18,641 bases of DNA, taken from CAZOKN01 sp964580525. GTDB lineage: Bacteria; Pseudomonadota; Alphaproteobacteria; Rickettsiales; UBA6187. Below, in pieces: positions 6,295-13,928 of the stretch. The DNA is taken from contig CAZOKN010000037.1 in NCBI GenBank assembly GCA_964580525.1, forward strand, positions 1 to 18,641, in the 5' to 3' direction. A program made the translations under genes and the position numbers. The notes under the pieces were generated by a model that was not told where the DNA came from, did no database searches, and saw nothing but the letters and a program-made list of their open reading frames with translations. Every line of letters begins with the position of its first letter. Positions within the stretch are counted from its first letter, which is position 1.

Positions 6295-7951
6295 ACTTAT
6301 TAGGATTCCTCAATTTTCCAATTGCTTCTCCCATACGTTTTAGTGAGCTACTACAATCATCACGTGGAACGCGCACTTCTATAAAATATAATTCATCATG
6401 GTCTCTGGCTTCTTTGAGTGCTTTATTTAATGCGCCTTTGGTTTTTACTTTCACTGATTTACCATAGCCGAGCATATCAGTTATTTTTGTATAATCCCAC
6501 ATATGTATGTTATTGAAAGGCCCATCTATTATGTGGCGCTGTGTTCCATAACCATCATTGTTGATGACAATAACCACAGGTGCTAATTTATATTTAGCTG
6601 CAGTGGAAAGTTCTATACCTGTCATCTGGAAAGCGCCATCTCCTATTATAGAAAATACTTTGCTTTCCGGATTTGCAGCCATTGCACCAATTGCTGCCGG
6701 AGCGGCAAATCCCATAGATAGATAATAAGCATCTGAGAAAAAATGTTTACGCATACCTGTGCGCAGGCCAATAGCGCCTACAAGCGCATCGCCCGTATCG
6801 CACACGATAGTATCTCCTTCTTGTAAATGAGTGGATAAGATCCTAAATAATGCTTCAACATTTATCGCATCTTTTTCTTCGGATTTTTTGAGTGGTTTAT
6901 GTAGCTTAACTGGATTTGGATTAACGAAACGTTTTCGATCTTTGATAGGGGCTTTAAGCAATTTTGTGAGTATATCTTTAAATTTCACATCATGATAGCT
7001 ATGTAGCCCGACATGTGTGTCCTCGGTATTAAGGATTATTGCGTTTTTGCGATCAAGTTTTGACGAATAAAAACCTAAAAGCACATCACAGATAAATGCT
7101 CCGGCCAATATAATACAATCGCTGTTTTCAACATATTTGCGGCAAGCAGGTTCGGATATAGAACCGCTGTAAACACCGATGTAAAGTGGATTGGTTTCAC
7201 GCACTACGCTTTTGCCAAGCAAAGTTGCGGCAATTGGTATGTTATGTTCTTTTGCAAGTTGGGTGATCAAATCTGTTAATTTATGGCGGTGTAATTCTTC
7301 ACCAGCGATTATTACTGGCTGTTTTGCGTTATTTATTCTCTTAGTAATTTCTTTGATACATTCAGCTAGAGTTTCTTTATCGCTAGCCTCTGGTTTTTGC
7401 TGTTTGAAAACATCTTCTGGTACATCAATTTCAACATCAACTATATCAAATGGAATTTCGATATAGCCGGGTAAGCTATGACGTTTTACATCTTCAACAA
7501 CGCGAATAATTTCAGCAGCGGCTTTTTCAGGATCAAGAAGAATGGTGTTGGCGCAAGTTACTTCTTCAAAAATACGCCTTTGCGTATCAAAAGTTCTAAC
7601 CTTATGGTGCACCATAGGATCTTTGTGTCTGTCTTTTGGCGATGGTCCTCCCGAGATAACTATAACGGGGCTTTTTTCTGCATAGGCACAGGCTATACTA
7701 TTTAGCATGTTAAGACCACCAACACAGTATGTTACAACGGCAAGTCCCAATCCTTTTGAACGGGCATAGCAGTCAGCGGCAAAACCAACTGAAGGTTCAT
7801 GCGTCATAGTCATGATTTTTATCTGGGATTTTTGTAAGTGGCGAAAAGTCGGCAACACGAAATCACCAGGAATACCAAAGGCGGTATCGATGCCTTGCTT
7901 ATAAAGATAATCGAAAAGAAATTTACCAATAGTTTGTTTCTTCTTTTTCAT
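6287..7951 (-). CDS. Thiamine-diphosphate 2-oxo acid decarboxylase (indolepyruvate/phenylpyruvate type)
   Basis: This enzyme of the pyruvate decarboxylase superfamily should decarboxylate a 2-oxo acid to an aldehyde using ThDP and Mg2+. Numbering from the ATG at 7951 (554 aa), the motifs are GIPGDF with catalytic-type Asp30, HEPS with the ThDP-activating Glu52, and the adjacent His115-His116 pair typical of true decarboxylases rather than acetolactate synthases. The cofactor motif runs from GDG (437-439) to NN (464-465). GIPGDF, AYAEKSPVIVISG and the overall layout recall Azospirillum phenylpyruvate/indolepyruvate decarboxylase more than Zymomonas PDC. I therefore favour aromatic or branched 2-oxo acids over pyruvate, but substrate cannot be settled. 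An ATG at 7963 has no ribosome site; ATG 7951 has AGG 5 nt upstream. It lies 54 nt after ppx on the same strand and its 3' end overlaps fliS. Confidence 0.9.
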   Translation of the reverse strand: MKKKKQTIGKFLFDYLYKQGIDTAFGIPGDFVLPTFRHLQKSQIKIMTMTHEPSVGFAADCYARSKGLGLAVVTYCVGGLNMLNSIACAYAEKSPVIVISGGPSPKDRHKDPMVHHKVRTFDTQRRIFEEVTCANTILLDPEKAAAEIIRVVEDVKRHSLPGYIEIPFDIVDVEIDVPEDVFKQQKPEASDKETLAECIKEITKRINNAKQPVIIAGEELHRHKLTDLITQLAKEHNIPIAATLLGKSVVRETNPLYIGVYSGSISEPACRKYVENSDCIILAGAFICDVLLGFYSSKLDRKNAIILNTEDTHVGLHSYHDVKFKDILTKLLKAPIKDRKRFVNPNPVKLHKPLKKSEEKDAINVEALFRILSTHLQEGDTIVCDTGDALVGAIGLRTGMRKHFFSDAYYLSMGFAAPAAIGAMAANPESKVFSIIGDGAFQMTGIELSTAAKYKLAPVVIVINNDGYGTQRHIIDGPFNNIHMWDYTKITDMLGYGKSVKVKTKGALNKALKEARDHDELYFIEVRVPRDDCSSSLKRMGEAIGKLRNPNKSK

Positions 7952-8005
7952 GACTACCTGCATTTTTTAGATTTATAGTTGCAGTATATCATACTTTAAG
8001 AAGTT

Positions 8006-9472
8006 TTAAACTATCTTACAATCTAGTCCCAATATTTCAGCAAGTTGACTGCTTCTTTTTCTGATAGCTTCGCCATCAAGGTCGCTATTATCAGGAGATA
8101 ATTTAAGAACGAGTTTATTTTTCACAATTTGTAGTGGTGTATGTTTTAATATACCGCTATGGCTGCAACTCAAACTACGGCCTAGGCGCATTGCAGAACC
8201 TATTACATGCGCGCTTTGCAAACTTTTAGAGTTGAGTAGCGATTGCATAGACATTAAAATATGTTCGTCTGGTTCGTTACTATAGCGACAATATAACGAT
8301 TTTGCGATGAACACTCTATCTCTGTGATCAAGGCCGGTGAGAGAAGAATCAAGCACCATTCTGTAAGCTAATTCGGCTTTATATTCTGTATTTTCAAAGC
8401 AGGAAATTTCACTCATAATGCAAGCTGCAAGACGCAGGCGCTTTTCGTGTGTGGTTTCGTTTTCAAATAAAGGTGACATCCAATCATGTAATTCCTGGCC
8501 GTAAGTGTCTTGTGGCAATATTCTGGACATTATGTCAGTGCAGCCAGCAATGAGTGGATCTTGTGCTTTTAACTTGTCATTTAATTTTGAATATAAAAAT
8601 CCTTCGCGAATACCAGAGGCTACGAATACAACATTTTTTGGTTTACCAATTGTTATGATGCTTTCCAAAATTAATGCAGCATACGGCAGAAATTCCAAAC
8701 GTTTTTTTGTTATGCCGGGAACTTTTATTAAAGCTGATTCTGGCATTCTGGTAACTATCTTTATTGTATCGAGTAAATCGCTTGCATCTACGTCGTAGTT
8801 ATGAATAACCTTTAGCGGATAGTTTGTGCGTGTCATGTGTATTTTGGCGATATTACGGAAAGCACCACCAACGGCATAAAAACTTTTTCCACTTAGCTCT
8901 TTTACCAGAGGATATTTTTTCATATGACTGGAAATAAATTCTGATAGTTTTTGAGGTGGGGTCTTTTTCAGATTATTTATTCTTAAAGGCCCTATAGGTA
9001 AAGAAACTCCTTTGCCTGATGTTGTATTCTTATCAATACCAAGTAGTTCCAAGCTGCCTCCTCCTAGGTCACCAACAACACCCTTGGCTTTTGCAACAGA
9101 AGATATAATTCCCATTGCGGCATAATAAGCTTCTTCCTCACCAGAAAAAGTTGAAATTTTTCCGCCATATTTTTTGTATATTTTATCAATGAAAGCTTGG
9201 CCATCTTTGGCGTCACGTACGGCTGCGGTTGCAAACATATCCAGGCTACTTGCTTTTAAGACTTTGGATAGTTTTATAAAACGCCGCAAAGTTTCTTCTG
9301 CGCTTTTGACACCTTCTTTATTAAGTGTTCCCGTTTTTGAAATATCTTTACCGAGGCCGCATAAAACTTTTTCATTAAATAAGGGCATTGGTACGCGCTT
9401 CAGGCCGTCATAAACAACCATACGTACAGAGTTTGAACCAATATCAACAACTGCTAAAGGAGTAGATTCCAT
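8006..9472 (-). CDS. ppx: Exopolyphosphatase / guanosine pentaphosphatase (Ppx/GppA family)
   Basis: Ppx removes terminal phosphates from inorganic polyphosphate; family members can also convert pppGpp to ppGpp. The 488-aa protein has the ASKHA fold signatures: VVDIGSNSVRMVVYD at residues 8-22 (phosphate-1 loop), FATAAVRDA, SGEEEAYYA (catalytic Glu region) and VVGDLGGGSLELL (phosphate-2 loop). The C-terminal third is helical and HD-related, as in Ppx/GppA. Its ATG shares one base with the ppk1 stop in a TAATG arrangement, so translation is probably coupled. Pairing with ppk1 favours exopolyphosphatase over a dedicated pppGpp phosphatase, although the length alone would fit either (GppA 494 aa, E. 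coli Ppx 513 aa). Confidence 0.94.
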   Translation of the reverse strand: MESTPLAVVDIGSNSVRMVVYDGLKRVPMPLFNEKVLCGLGKDISKTGTLNKEGVKSAEETLRRFIKLSKVLKASSLDMFATAAVRDAKDGQAFIDKIYKKYGGKISTFSGEEEAYYAAMGIISSVAKAKGVVGDLGGGSLELLGIDKNTTSGKGVSLPIGPLRINNLKKTPPQKLSEFISSHMKKYPLVKELSGKSFYAVGGAFRNIAKIHMTRTNYPLKVIHNYDVDASDLLDTIKIVTRMPESALIKVPGITKKRLEFLPYAALILESIITIGKPKNVVFVASGIREGFLYSKLNDKLKAQDPLIAGCTDIMSRILPQDTYGQELHDWMSPLFENETTHEKRLRLAACIMSEISCFENTEYKAELAYRMVLDSSLTGLDHRDRVFIAKSLYCRYSNEPDEHILMSMQSLLNSKSLQSAHVIGSAMRLGRSLSCSHSGILKHTPLQIVKNKLVLKLSPDNSDLDGEAIRKRSSQLAEILGLDCKIV

Positions 9473-11643
9473 TATTTCTTTTTACCTTTTTCAAATGATA
9501 ACAGACGATAAATTTTGCGGCGCTGTTTTTCCGTTTCAGCGGCTGTAAGAGCCTTTCCACGTCCTGACAGACTTGGATTGGTAATGAAATAATCATGCGC
9601 ACAGAAGGCCTCTTTTTCAGCTTCTATACGTTTATAGGTTCCATCACCATTTAAGACCCAGCTTTGTTTTTCGTCTTTAATGTTGGCAAACATAATTTGC
9701 CCCATAATTTGCTCATGTACAGTGGCATTCTCAATTGGAATCAAAACTTCTACACGGCCATCAAAATTGCGTGGCATCCAATCTGCTGATGCAATGAAAA
9801 CCTTTGCATGTGGTGAAGGGAGTTTATGGCCATTGCCGAAACATATTATACGAGAATGTTCCAAAAATCGGCCTACAATACTTTTTACGCGTATATTATC
9901 TGAAAATCCTTTAATACCAGGGCGCAGGCCACATATTCCGCGTACTACAAGATCAATGGAAACTCCTGCCTGTGATGCAGTGTAAAGAGCATCAATGATC
10001 TTTCTATCGATCAATGCATTCATTTTTGCCCATATATTGGCAGGACGTCCAGCTTGAGCATGAGCAATTTCTGCTTCAATAAGCTCCAACAATTTATTGC
10101 GCATTGAAAGTGGTGAAACGCACAGGCCTTTAAATTCAGCCGGAGTGGAATAGCCGGTCAAATAATTAAATAAATAAGCTGCATCAGAGCAGAGAGTTTG
10201 ATTACATGTAAAAAATGATAAATCTGAATATGTGCGGGCGGTTAACGGGTGATAATTGCCTGTTCCAAAATGTACATATGACACTAATTTATTAGCTTCG
10301 CGTTTTATAACCAGAGAGATCTTTGCGTGTGTTTTAAGTTCAACAAAACCATAAACTACCTGTGCTCCGGCTCTCTCAAGGTTGCGCGCCCATTTTATAT
10401 TTGATTCTTCATCAAAACGAGCTTTAAGTTCTACAACAACTGTAACAGATTTTCCCGCCTCTGCCGCTTCTATTAGTGCTTTTACAATTGGGGAATCAGA
10501 ACTTGTTCGATATAATGTTTGTTTTATAGCTACAACATTAGGGTCGCGTGCGGCCTGACTTAGGAAATTAACCACCACATCGAATGTTTCATAAGGATGG
10601 TGAATAACTATATCTTTTGAAGCAATGGCAGCAAAACAATCACCGCCAAAATCATTTATGCGTTCAGGAAAACGTTCAATATAAGGTTTGAATTTTAGTT
10701 TTGGTTTGTTGCATGAATAAAGCTGCATTATGCTATCTAAGCCTGGCATGTTCTTCATTTCAACAATATCTTCACGGCTTACATTTAAACCGGAAACAAC
10801 AAATTTCACTAAAGCAGAATCCGGTGAGGAATTAATTTTTAGTCGTATTACACTGCCACGTTTACGGCGTTTAACTGCAGATTCAAAATTACTTACCAAA
10901 TCTTCCGCTTCATCTTCAATTTCCAAATCGCTATCGCGGGTTATGTGGATAAGACTAAAATCAGTAATTTCTTTTTCAGGAAAGAGTTTTTGTTTAAATA
11001 AATCAATAACTTCTTCAAGCAAAATAAATCTATCATGTCTACCATCAAGGCGTACGAAGCGATCTAATTTATTTGGTAGAAGGACAATGGCATATAATTT
11101 CTTTTTTGTAACATCATTTTGTAATTGCAATACAACGGCAAGACCTAAGTTAGGCAGGAAAGGAAATGGGTGTGCCGGGTCAATAGCAATGGGAGAAAGC
11201 GCAGGAAATATGTTGGCGAGAAAATGTTTCTCCAGCCATTTTAAATCTGATTTTCCTAGGTCATCTTTATTTTCGACAGTTACACCAGATATTTTTAATT
11301 CGTCTTTCAGCTCCAGCCAGCATTTTTCTTGCTGTTTCATAAGATTATTAGATTTGTCGCAGATTTTTTCCAATTGTTCTGCGGGGAAAAGACCATCAAC
11401 ACTTGGGTGGCCGACATTATTGCGTATTTGATCTTTAAGGCCAGCAACACGCACCATATAAAATTCATCAAGATTGCTGGAAGATATAGAAAGAAATTTT
11501 ACTCTTTCTAGAATTGGAATATTTGGATTGTTAGCTTCATCAAGCACACGATGATTAAATTCAAGCCATGAAAGCTCACGATTTATGAACCTGTCATGTG
11601 GTTTTTCAAAAAATCCTTTTGTGGAAACTTTATGTTTTTGCAA
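9472..11643 (-). CDS. ppk1: Polyphosphate kinase 1
   Basis: PPK1 reversibly transfers the gamma-phosphate of ATP to a growing inorganic polyphosphate chain. The 723-aa protein is full length for the family. NRELSWLEFNHRVL near residue 22 and SISSSNLDEFYMVRVAGL open the N domain. HHPYETFDVVVNFL, KQTLYRTS, KTHAKISLVIKRE and HFGTGNYHP follow, then SPHAKVFIASADWM near the C-terminus. The two PLD-like HAK motifs place His439 and His612 where E. coli PPK has His435 (phosphorylated) and His592. The start is TTG at 11643, supported by GGGAG 8 nt upstream on the minus strand. The gene is coupled to ppx, giving a synthesis and degradation pair. Its start region overlaps the divergent promoter at 11638-11665. 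Confidence 0.97.
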   Translation of the reverse strand: MQKHKVSTKGFFEKPHDRFINRELSWLEFNHRVLDEANNPNIPILERVKFLSISSSNLDEFYMVRVAGLKDQIRNNVGHPSVDGLFPAEQLEKICDKSNNLMKQQEKCWLELKDELKISGVTVENKDDLGKSDLKWLEKHFLANIFPALSPIAIDPAHPFPFLPNLGLAVVLQLQNDVTKKKLYAIVLLPNKLDRFVRLDGRHDRFILLEEVIDLFKQKLFPEKEITDFSLIHITRDSDLEIEDEAEDLVSNFESAVKRRKRGSVIRLKINSSPDSALVKFVVSGLNVSREDIVEMKNMPGLDSIMQLYSCNKPKLKFKPYIERFPERINDFGGDCFAAIASKDIVIHHPYETFDVVVNFLSQAARDPNVVAIKQTLYRTSSDSPIVKALIEAAEAGKSVTVVVELKARFDEESNIKWARNLERAGAQVVYGFVELKTHAKISLVIKREANKLVSYVHFGTGNYHPLTARTYSDLSFFTCNQTLCSDAAYLFNYLTGYSTPAEFKGLCVSPLSMRNKLLELIEAEIAHAQAGRPANIWAKMNALIDRKIIDALYTASQAGVSIDLVVRGICGLRPGIKGFSDNIRVKSIVGRFLEHSRIICFGNGHKLPSPHAKVFIASADWMPRNFDGRVEVLIPIENATVHEQIMGQIMFANIKDEKQSWVLNGDGTYKRIEAEKEAFCAHDYFITNPSLSGRGKALTAAETEKQRRKIYRLLSFEKGKKK

Positions 11644-11665
11644 AATCGTCGCTCCCGTTTATAAT
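11638..11665 (+). promoter_or_regulatory. Sigma-70-like promoter of the sixA-catB-lysine operon
   Basis: TTGCAA at 11638-11643 (-35) and a perfect TATAAT at 11660-11665 (-10) are separated by 16 bp, predicting transcription from about 11672, some 30 nt before the GTG at 11702. The -35 covers the start codon of the divergent ppk1 gene, so the two units have closely packed control regions. Confidence 0.55.
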
Positions 11666-11701
11666 AGGTTATATTATCATTTTTTAAAGTTGAAACGTAA
11701 A

Positions 11702-12220
11702 GTGAAAAAATTATATATCTTAAGACACGCAAAATCAGCGTCGCCATCGAATATAGATGATCATGAGCGTCCTCTTAATAAAAGAGGCGAAGATGCTTGT
11801 AAATTAATTGGCAAGTACCTAAAAAGTAACAATATTGTTCCTGAAGGGATTCTCTGCTCAACAGCTTTGCGTACAAAAAGCACAATAAAAAATATATTGC
11901 GTGAGGCGGGTTTTGATAAGGATGTTGAATTTAACAAAAAATTATATCTGGCCACAGCGGGAGAAATATTGAAAGAACTGGCAAAAGCGGATGATGATAT
12001 TAACTCGGTTATGATTATTTGTCATAATCCTGGTGTTCAGCATCTAGCATTGGTTTTATTTGGTGGAGGCGATCTTGAAGCGGCAAAGAAAATCAAAGAA
12101 AAATACTCAACAGCAGCAATGGCAGAGTTTTCATTTCAAGTGGATAGTTGGAAAAATATTACTCCTGGTAGTGGCCATTTAGAAAAATATATTACGCCGA
12201 AAATGTTGGGACAAATATAA
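11702..12220 (+). CDS. sixA: SixA-like phosphohistidine phosphatase (histidine phosphatase superfamily)
   Basis: The protein belongs to the phosphoglycerate mutase-like histidine phosphatases and resembles SixA, which dephosphorylates phosphohistidine on signalling or PTS proteins. The nucleophile motif LRHAKS is at residues 7-12 (His9), ERPLNKRG follows, and IICHNPG carries the second catalytic His. The chosen start is GTG at 11702, giving VKKLYILRHAKS, exactly where alphaproteobacterial homologues begin. A TTG at 11690 is possible. The frame stays open back to an ATG at 11585, but that would run inside the ppk1 coding region and upstream of the promoter, so I reject it. Length is 172 aa. 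The stop overlaps the next start as TAATG. The true substrate is unknown; SixA is the best family label. Confidence 0.85.
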   Translation: MKKLYILRHAKSASPSNIDDHERPLNKRGEDACKLIGKYLKSNNIVPEGILCSTALRTKSTIKNILREAGFDKDVEFNKKLYLATAGEILKELAKADDDINSVMIICHNPGVQHLALVLFGGGDLEAAKKIKEKYSTAAMAEFSFQVDSWKNITPGSGHLEKYITPKMLGQI

Positions 12221-12843
12221 TGCAAAACTCATTTTCCAACTATCGCGATAATTATATAATAAAAGACAGGGTGAATCATCCAAAAATTATAGCAGGAGAT
12301 TATAGTTACTACGCTGGCTATTATCACGGTCATCTTTTTGAAAAATGTGTTAGATATTTAGATGAAAGTGATGGTAAAAAAAATTGTGATAAGCTTATAA
12401 TTGGTAAATTCTGCTCTATAGCCAGTGGAGCTAGTTTTTTAATGTGTGGCAACCAAGGCCACAGATATGACTGGATAGCAATGTATCCTCTTGATATATT
12501 CGAACAAGGTGTGAAAGGTAAAAAAGCGCCAGCCGGATATTTACAAAAAGGTGATACTATAATTGGTAGTGATGTTTGGATTGGAACTGAGGCAATGATC
12601 ATGCCGGGAGTGAAAATTGGTGATGGTGCAGTTATCGCTGCAAGGGCGGTAGTGACAAAAGATGTAAAGCCGTATACTATAGTGGGAGGTAATCCAGCTA
12701 AGCTGATAAAAAAAAGGTTTAGTGATGAGCAAATAGAAGTTCTGCTGGAAATAAAATGGTGGGATTGGGATGTTGAAAAGATAAAGAAAAATATTGAATT
12801 GCTTAGAAGCGGAGATGTAGAAAGATTAACAAACGTCAAGTAG
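12220..12843 (+). CDS. catB: CatB-type (xenobiotic) chloramphenicol acetyltransferase
   Basis: This 207-aa left-handed beta-helix acetyltransferase transfers acetyl from acetyl-CoA to a hydroxyl acceptor; CatB proteins acetylate chloramphenicol. Similarity to type B CAT is extensive: GDYSYYAGYYHGHLF near residue 26, KLIIGKFCSIASGASF, then GNQGHRYDW with His81 matching the catalytic His79 of the Pseudomonas xenobiotic acetyltransferase. Hexapeptide repeats IIGSDVWIGTEAMIMPGVKIGDGAVIAA and VGGNPAKLIKKRF complete the pattern. It starts at the ATG overlapping the upstream stop (TAATG), so it is probably translated in coupling with the phosphatase. Base composition resembles its neighbours and no mobile element is near, so it looks resident rather than newly acquired. 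Actual drug resistance is not shown by sequence; some family members act on other substrates, and streptogramin (Vat) acetyltransferases are close relatives. Confidence 0.9.
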   Translation: MQNSFSNYRDNYIIKDRVNHPKIIAGDYSYYAGYYHGHLFEKCVRYLDESDGKKNCDKLIIGKFCSIASGASFLMCGNQGHRYDWIAMYPLDIFEQGVKGKKAPAGYLQKGDTIIGSDVWIGTEAMIMPGVKIGDGAVIAARAVVTKDVKPYTIVGGNPAKLIKKRFSDEQIEVLLEIKWWDWDVEKIKKNIELLRSGDVERLTNVK

Positions 12844-12854
12844 ATGGGAATGTT

Positions 12855-13928
12855 ATGAAGATAAAAAAAATTGCTGTTTTGGGATTAGGTAAAGTTGGAA
12901 CTTTGGTAGCTACCCTGCTGCATAAAAATAAATTTTCTGTCGTCGGAATAGATGCCGGTGAAAGAAATGGTTTAAGTTTTAAAACATTAGTTGGCGATGT
13001 TGCTGATTATGAATTTCTTTCAATAAATCTAAAAAAATTCGACGCTGTTGTTTCCTGCTTACCCTACCACTTAAATGAAAAAGTTGTAAAAATTGCCCAC
13101 GAGCAGGGTTTACATTATTTCGACCTGACGGAAGATGTTCCAACTACAAAATATATTAAAAGCCTAGCCAAAGATTCAAAAGCTGTATTGGCTCCACAAT
13201 GTGGATTGGCACCAGGATTTATATCCATCGTTGGTGCGAGCTTGGCTAGAAGTTTTGAAAGTATACGTTGTATAGAATTGCGCGTTGGTGCGCTGCCACA
13301 AAACCCTAAGGGCAATCTTGGTTACGCATTTAATTGGTCGCCTGAAGGTGTGGTGAACGAATATCTGAACGAATGTGAAGTTATCAAAAACGGTAAAATA
13401 AAAATTGTTCCTGCTATGCAGGATCTTGAAAAAATCGTAGTTGGTGGCCAGGCGCTGGAAGCATTTACTACTTCCGGAGGTTTGGGAACTATGTGTGATA
13501 GTTATGAGGGCAGGGTTGAAGAATTAAATTATAAAACCATGCGCTATCCTGGGCATATGAAATTAATGCGCTTTTATTTCCATGAATTGTTAATGCGTGA
13601 AAATCGTAAGCTTGCGGGAGAGATATTGGTTAAAGCTAAGCCTCCGGTTAGCGATGATGTGGTTTATGTACATGCTGCTGTGGAAGGTTTTAAAATTGTT
13701 GCTGGAAAAAAAGAAATGTGTCGTGATGAGTTTGTAAAAGCTTATTACCCAAAAATTATAGCTGGTAAAGAGTGGCGTGCTATTTCATGGACTACGGCAT
13801 GTTCAATCGTTGCAGTGATTGAAATGGTAGCAAAAGGTAAATTGCCAAATAAAGGTTTTATTAAACAGGAAGATATTTTCCTTGAGGATTTTTTGAACAC
13901 TAAGAGCGGTGAATATTATGAGTCTTAA
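12855..13928 (+). CDS. Lysine 6-dehydrogenase-like protein (saccharopine dehydrogenase family)
   Basis: The 357-aa protein has an N-terminal Rossmann fold (GLGKVG, residues 10-15) and a C-terminal saccharopine-dehydrogenase-type domain. It recalls Geobacillus L-lysine 6-dehydrogenase, which oxidises the epsilon-amino group of lysine with NAD+ to allysine/piperideine-6-carboxylate and ammonia. Matching blocks are the LNEKVVKIAHEQGLHYFDL region, CGLAPGFISIVGASL, LEAFTTSGGLGTM and ELNYKTMRYPGH. The ATG at 12855 has GGGA 6 nt upstream and lies 11 nt after the acetyltransferase stop. The last 11 nt overlap the aldehyde dehydrogenase gene, whose expected substrate is the product of this reaction; that supports lysine dehydrogenase strongly. 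A saccharopine dehydrogenase acting with an enzyme encoded elsewhere is the alternative. Confidence 0.85.
   Translation: MKIKKIAVLGLGKVGTLVATLLHKNKFSVVGIDAGERNGLSFKTLVGDVADYEFLSINLKKFDAVVSCLPYHLNEKVVKIAHEQGLHYFDLTEDVPTTKYIKSLAKDSKAVLAPQCGLAPGFISIVGASLARSFESIRCIELRVGALPQNPKGNLGYAFNWSPEGVVNEYLNECEVIKNGKIKIVPAMQDLEKIVVGGQALEAFTTSGGLGTMCDSYEGRVEELNYKTMRYPGHMKLMRFYFHELLMRENRKLAGEILVKAKPPVSDDVVYVHAAVEGFKIVAGKKEMCRDEFVKAYYPKIIAGKEWRAISWTTACSIVAVIEMVAKGKLPNKGFIKQEDIFLEDFLNTKSGEYYES

Noticed and set aside
10730..11431. Long open frame on the plus strand opposite ppk1 (233 aa)
   Set aside because: It lies entirely antisense to a secure ppk1 gene and its translation (many Ser/Arg/Phe, no family motifs) looks like a reverse-frame shadow.
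11585..11701. Upstream extension of the SixA-like gene to ATG 11585
   Set aside because: It would overlap the ppk1 coding start, precede the TATAAT promoter, and add residues absent from the family; the RHA motif sits correctly relative to GTG 11702.
12330..12839. Long minus-strand open frame opposite catB (169 aa)
   Set aside because: catB has unmistakable motifs across this interval; the antisense frame has no recognisable domain.
12220..12843. Mobile resistance cassette carrying catB
   Set aside because: No attC site, integrase, inverted repeats or target duplication is visible, and the gene is tightly coupled to its neighbour with similar base composition.
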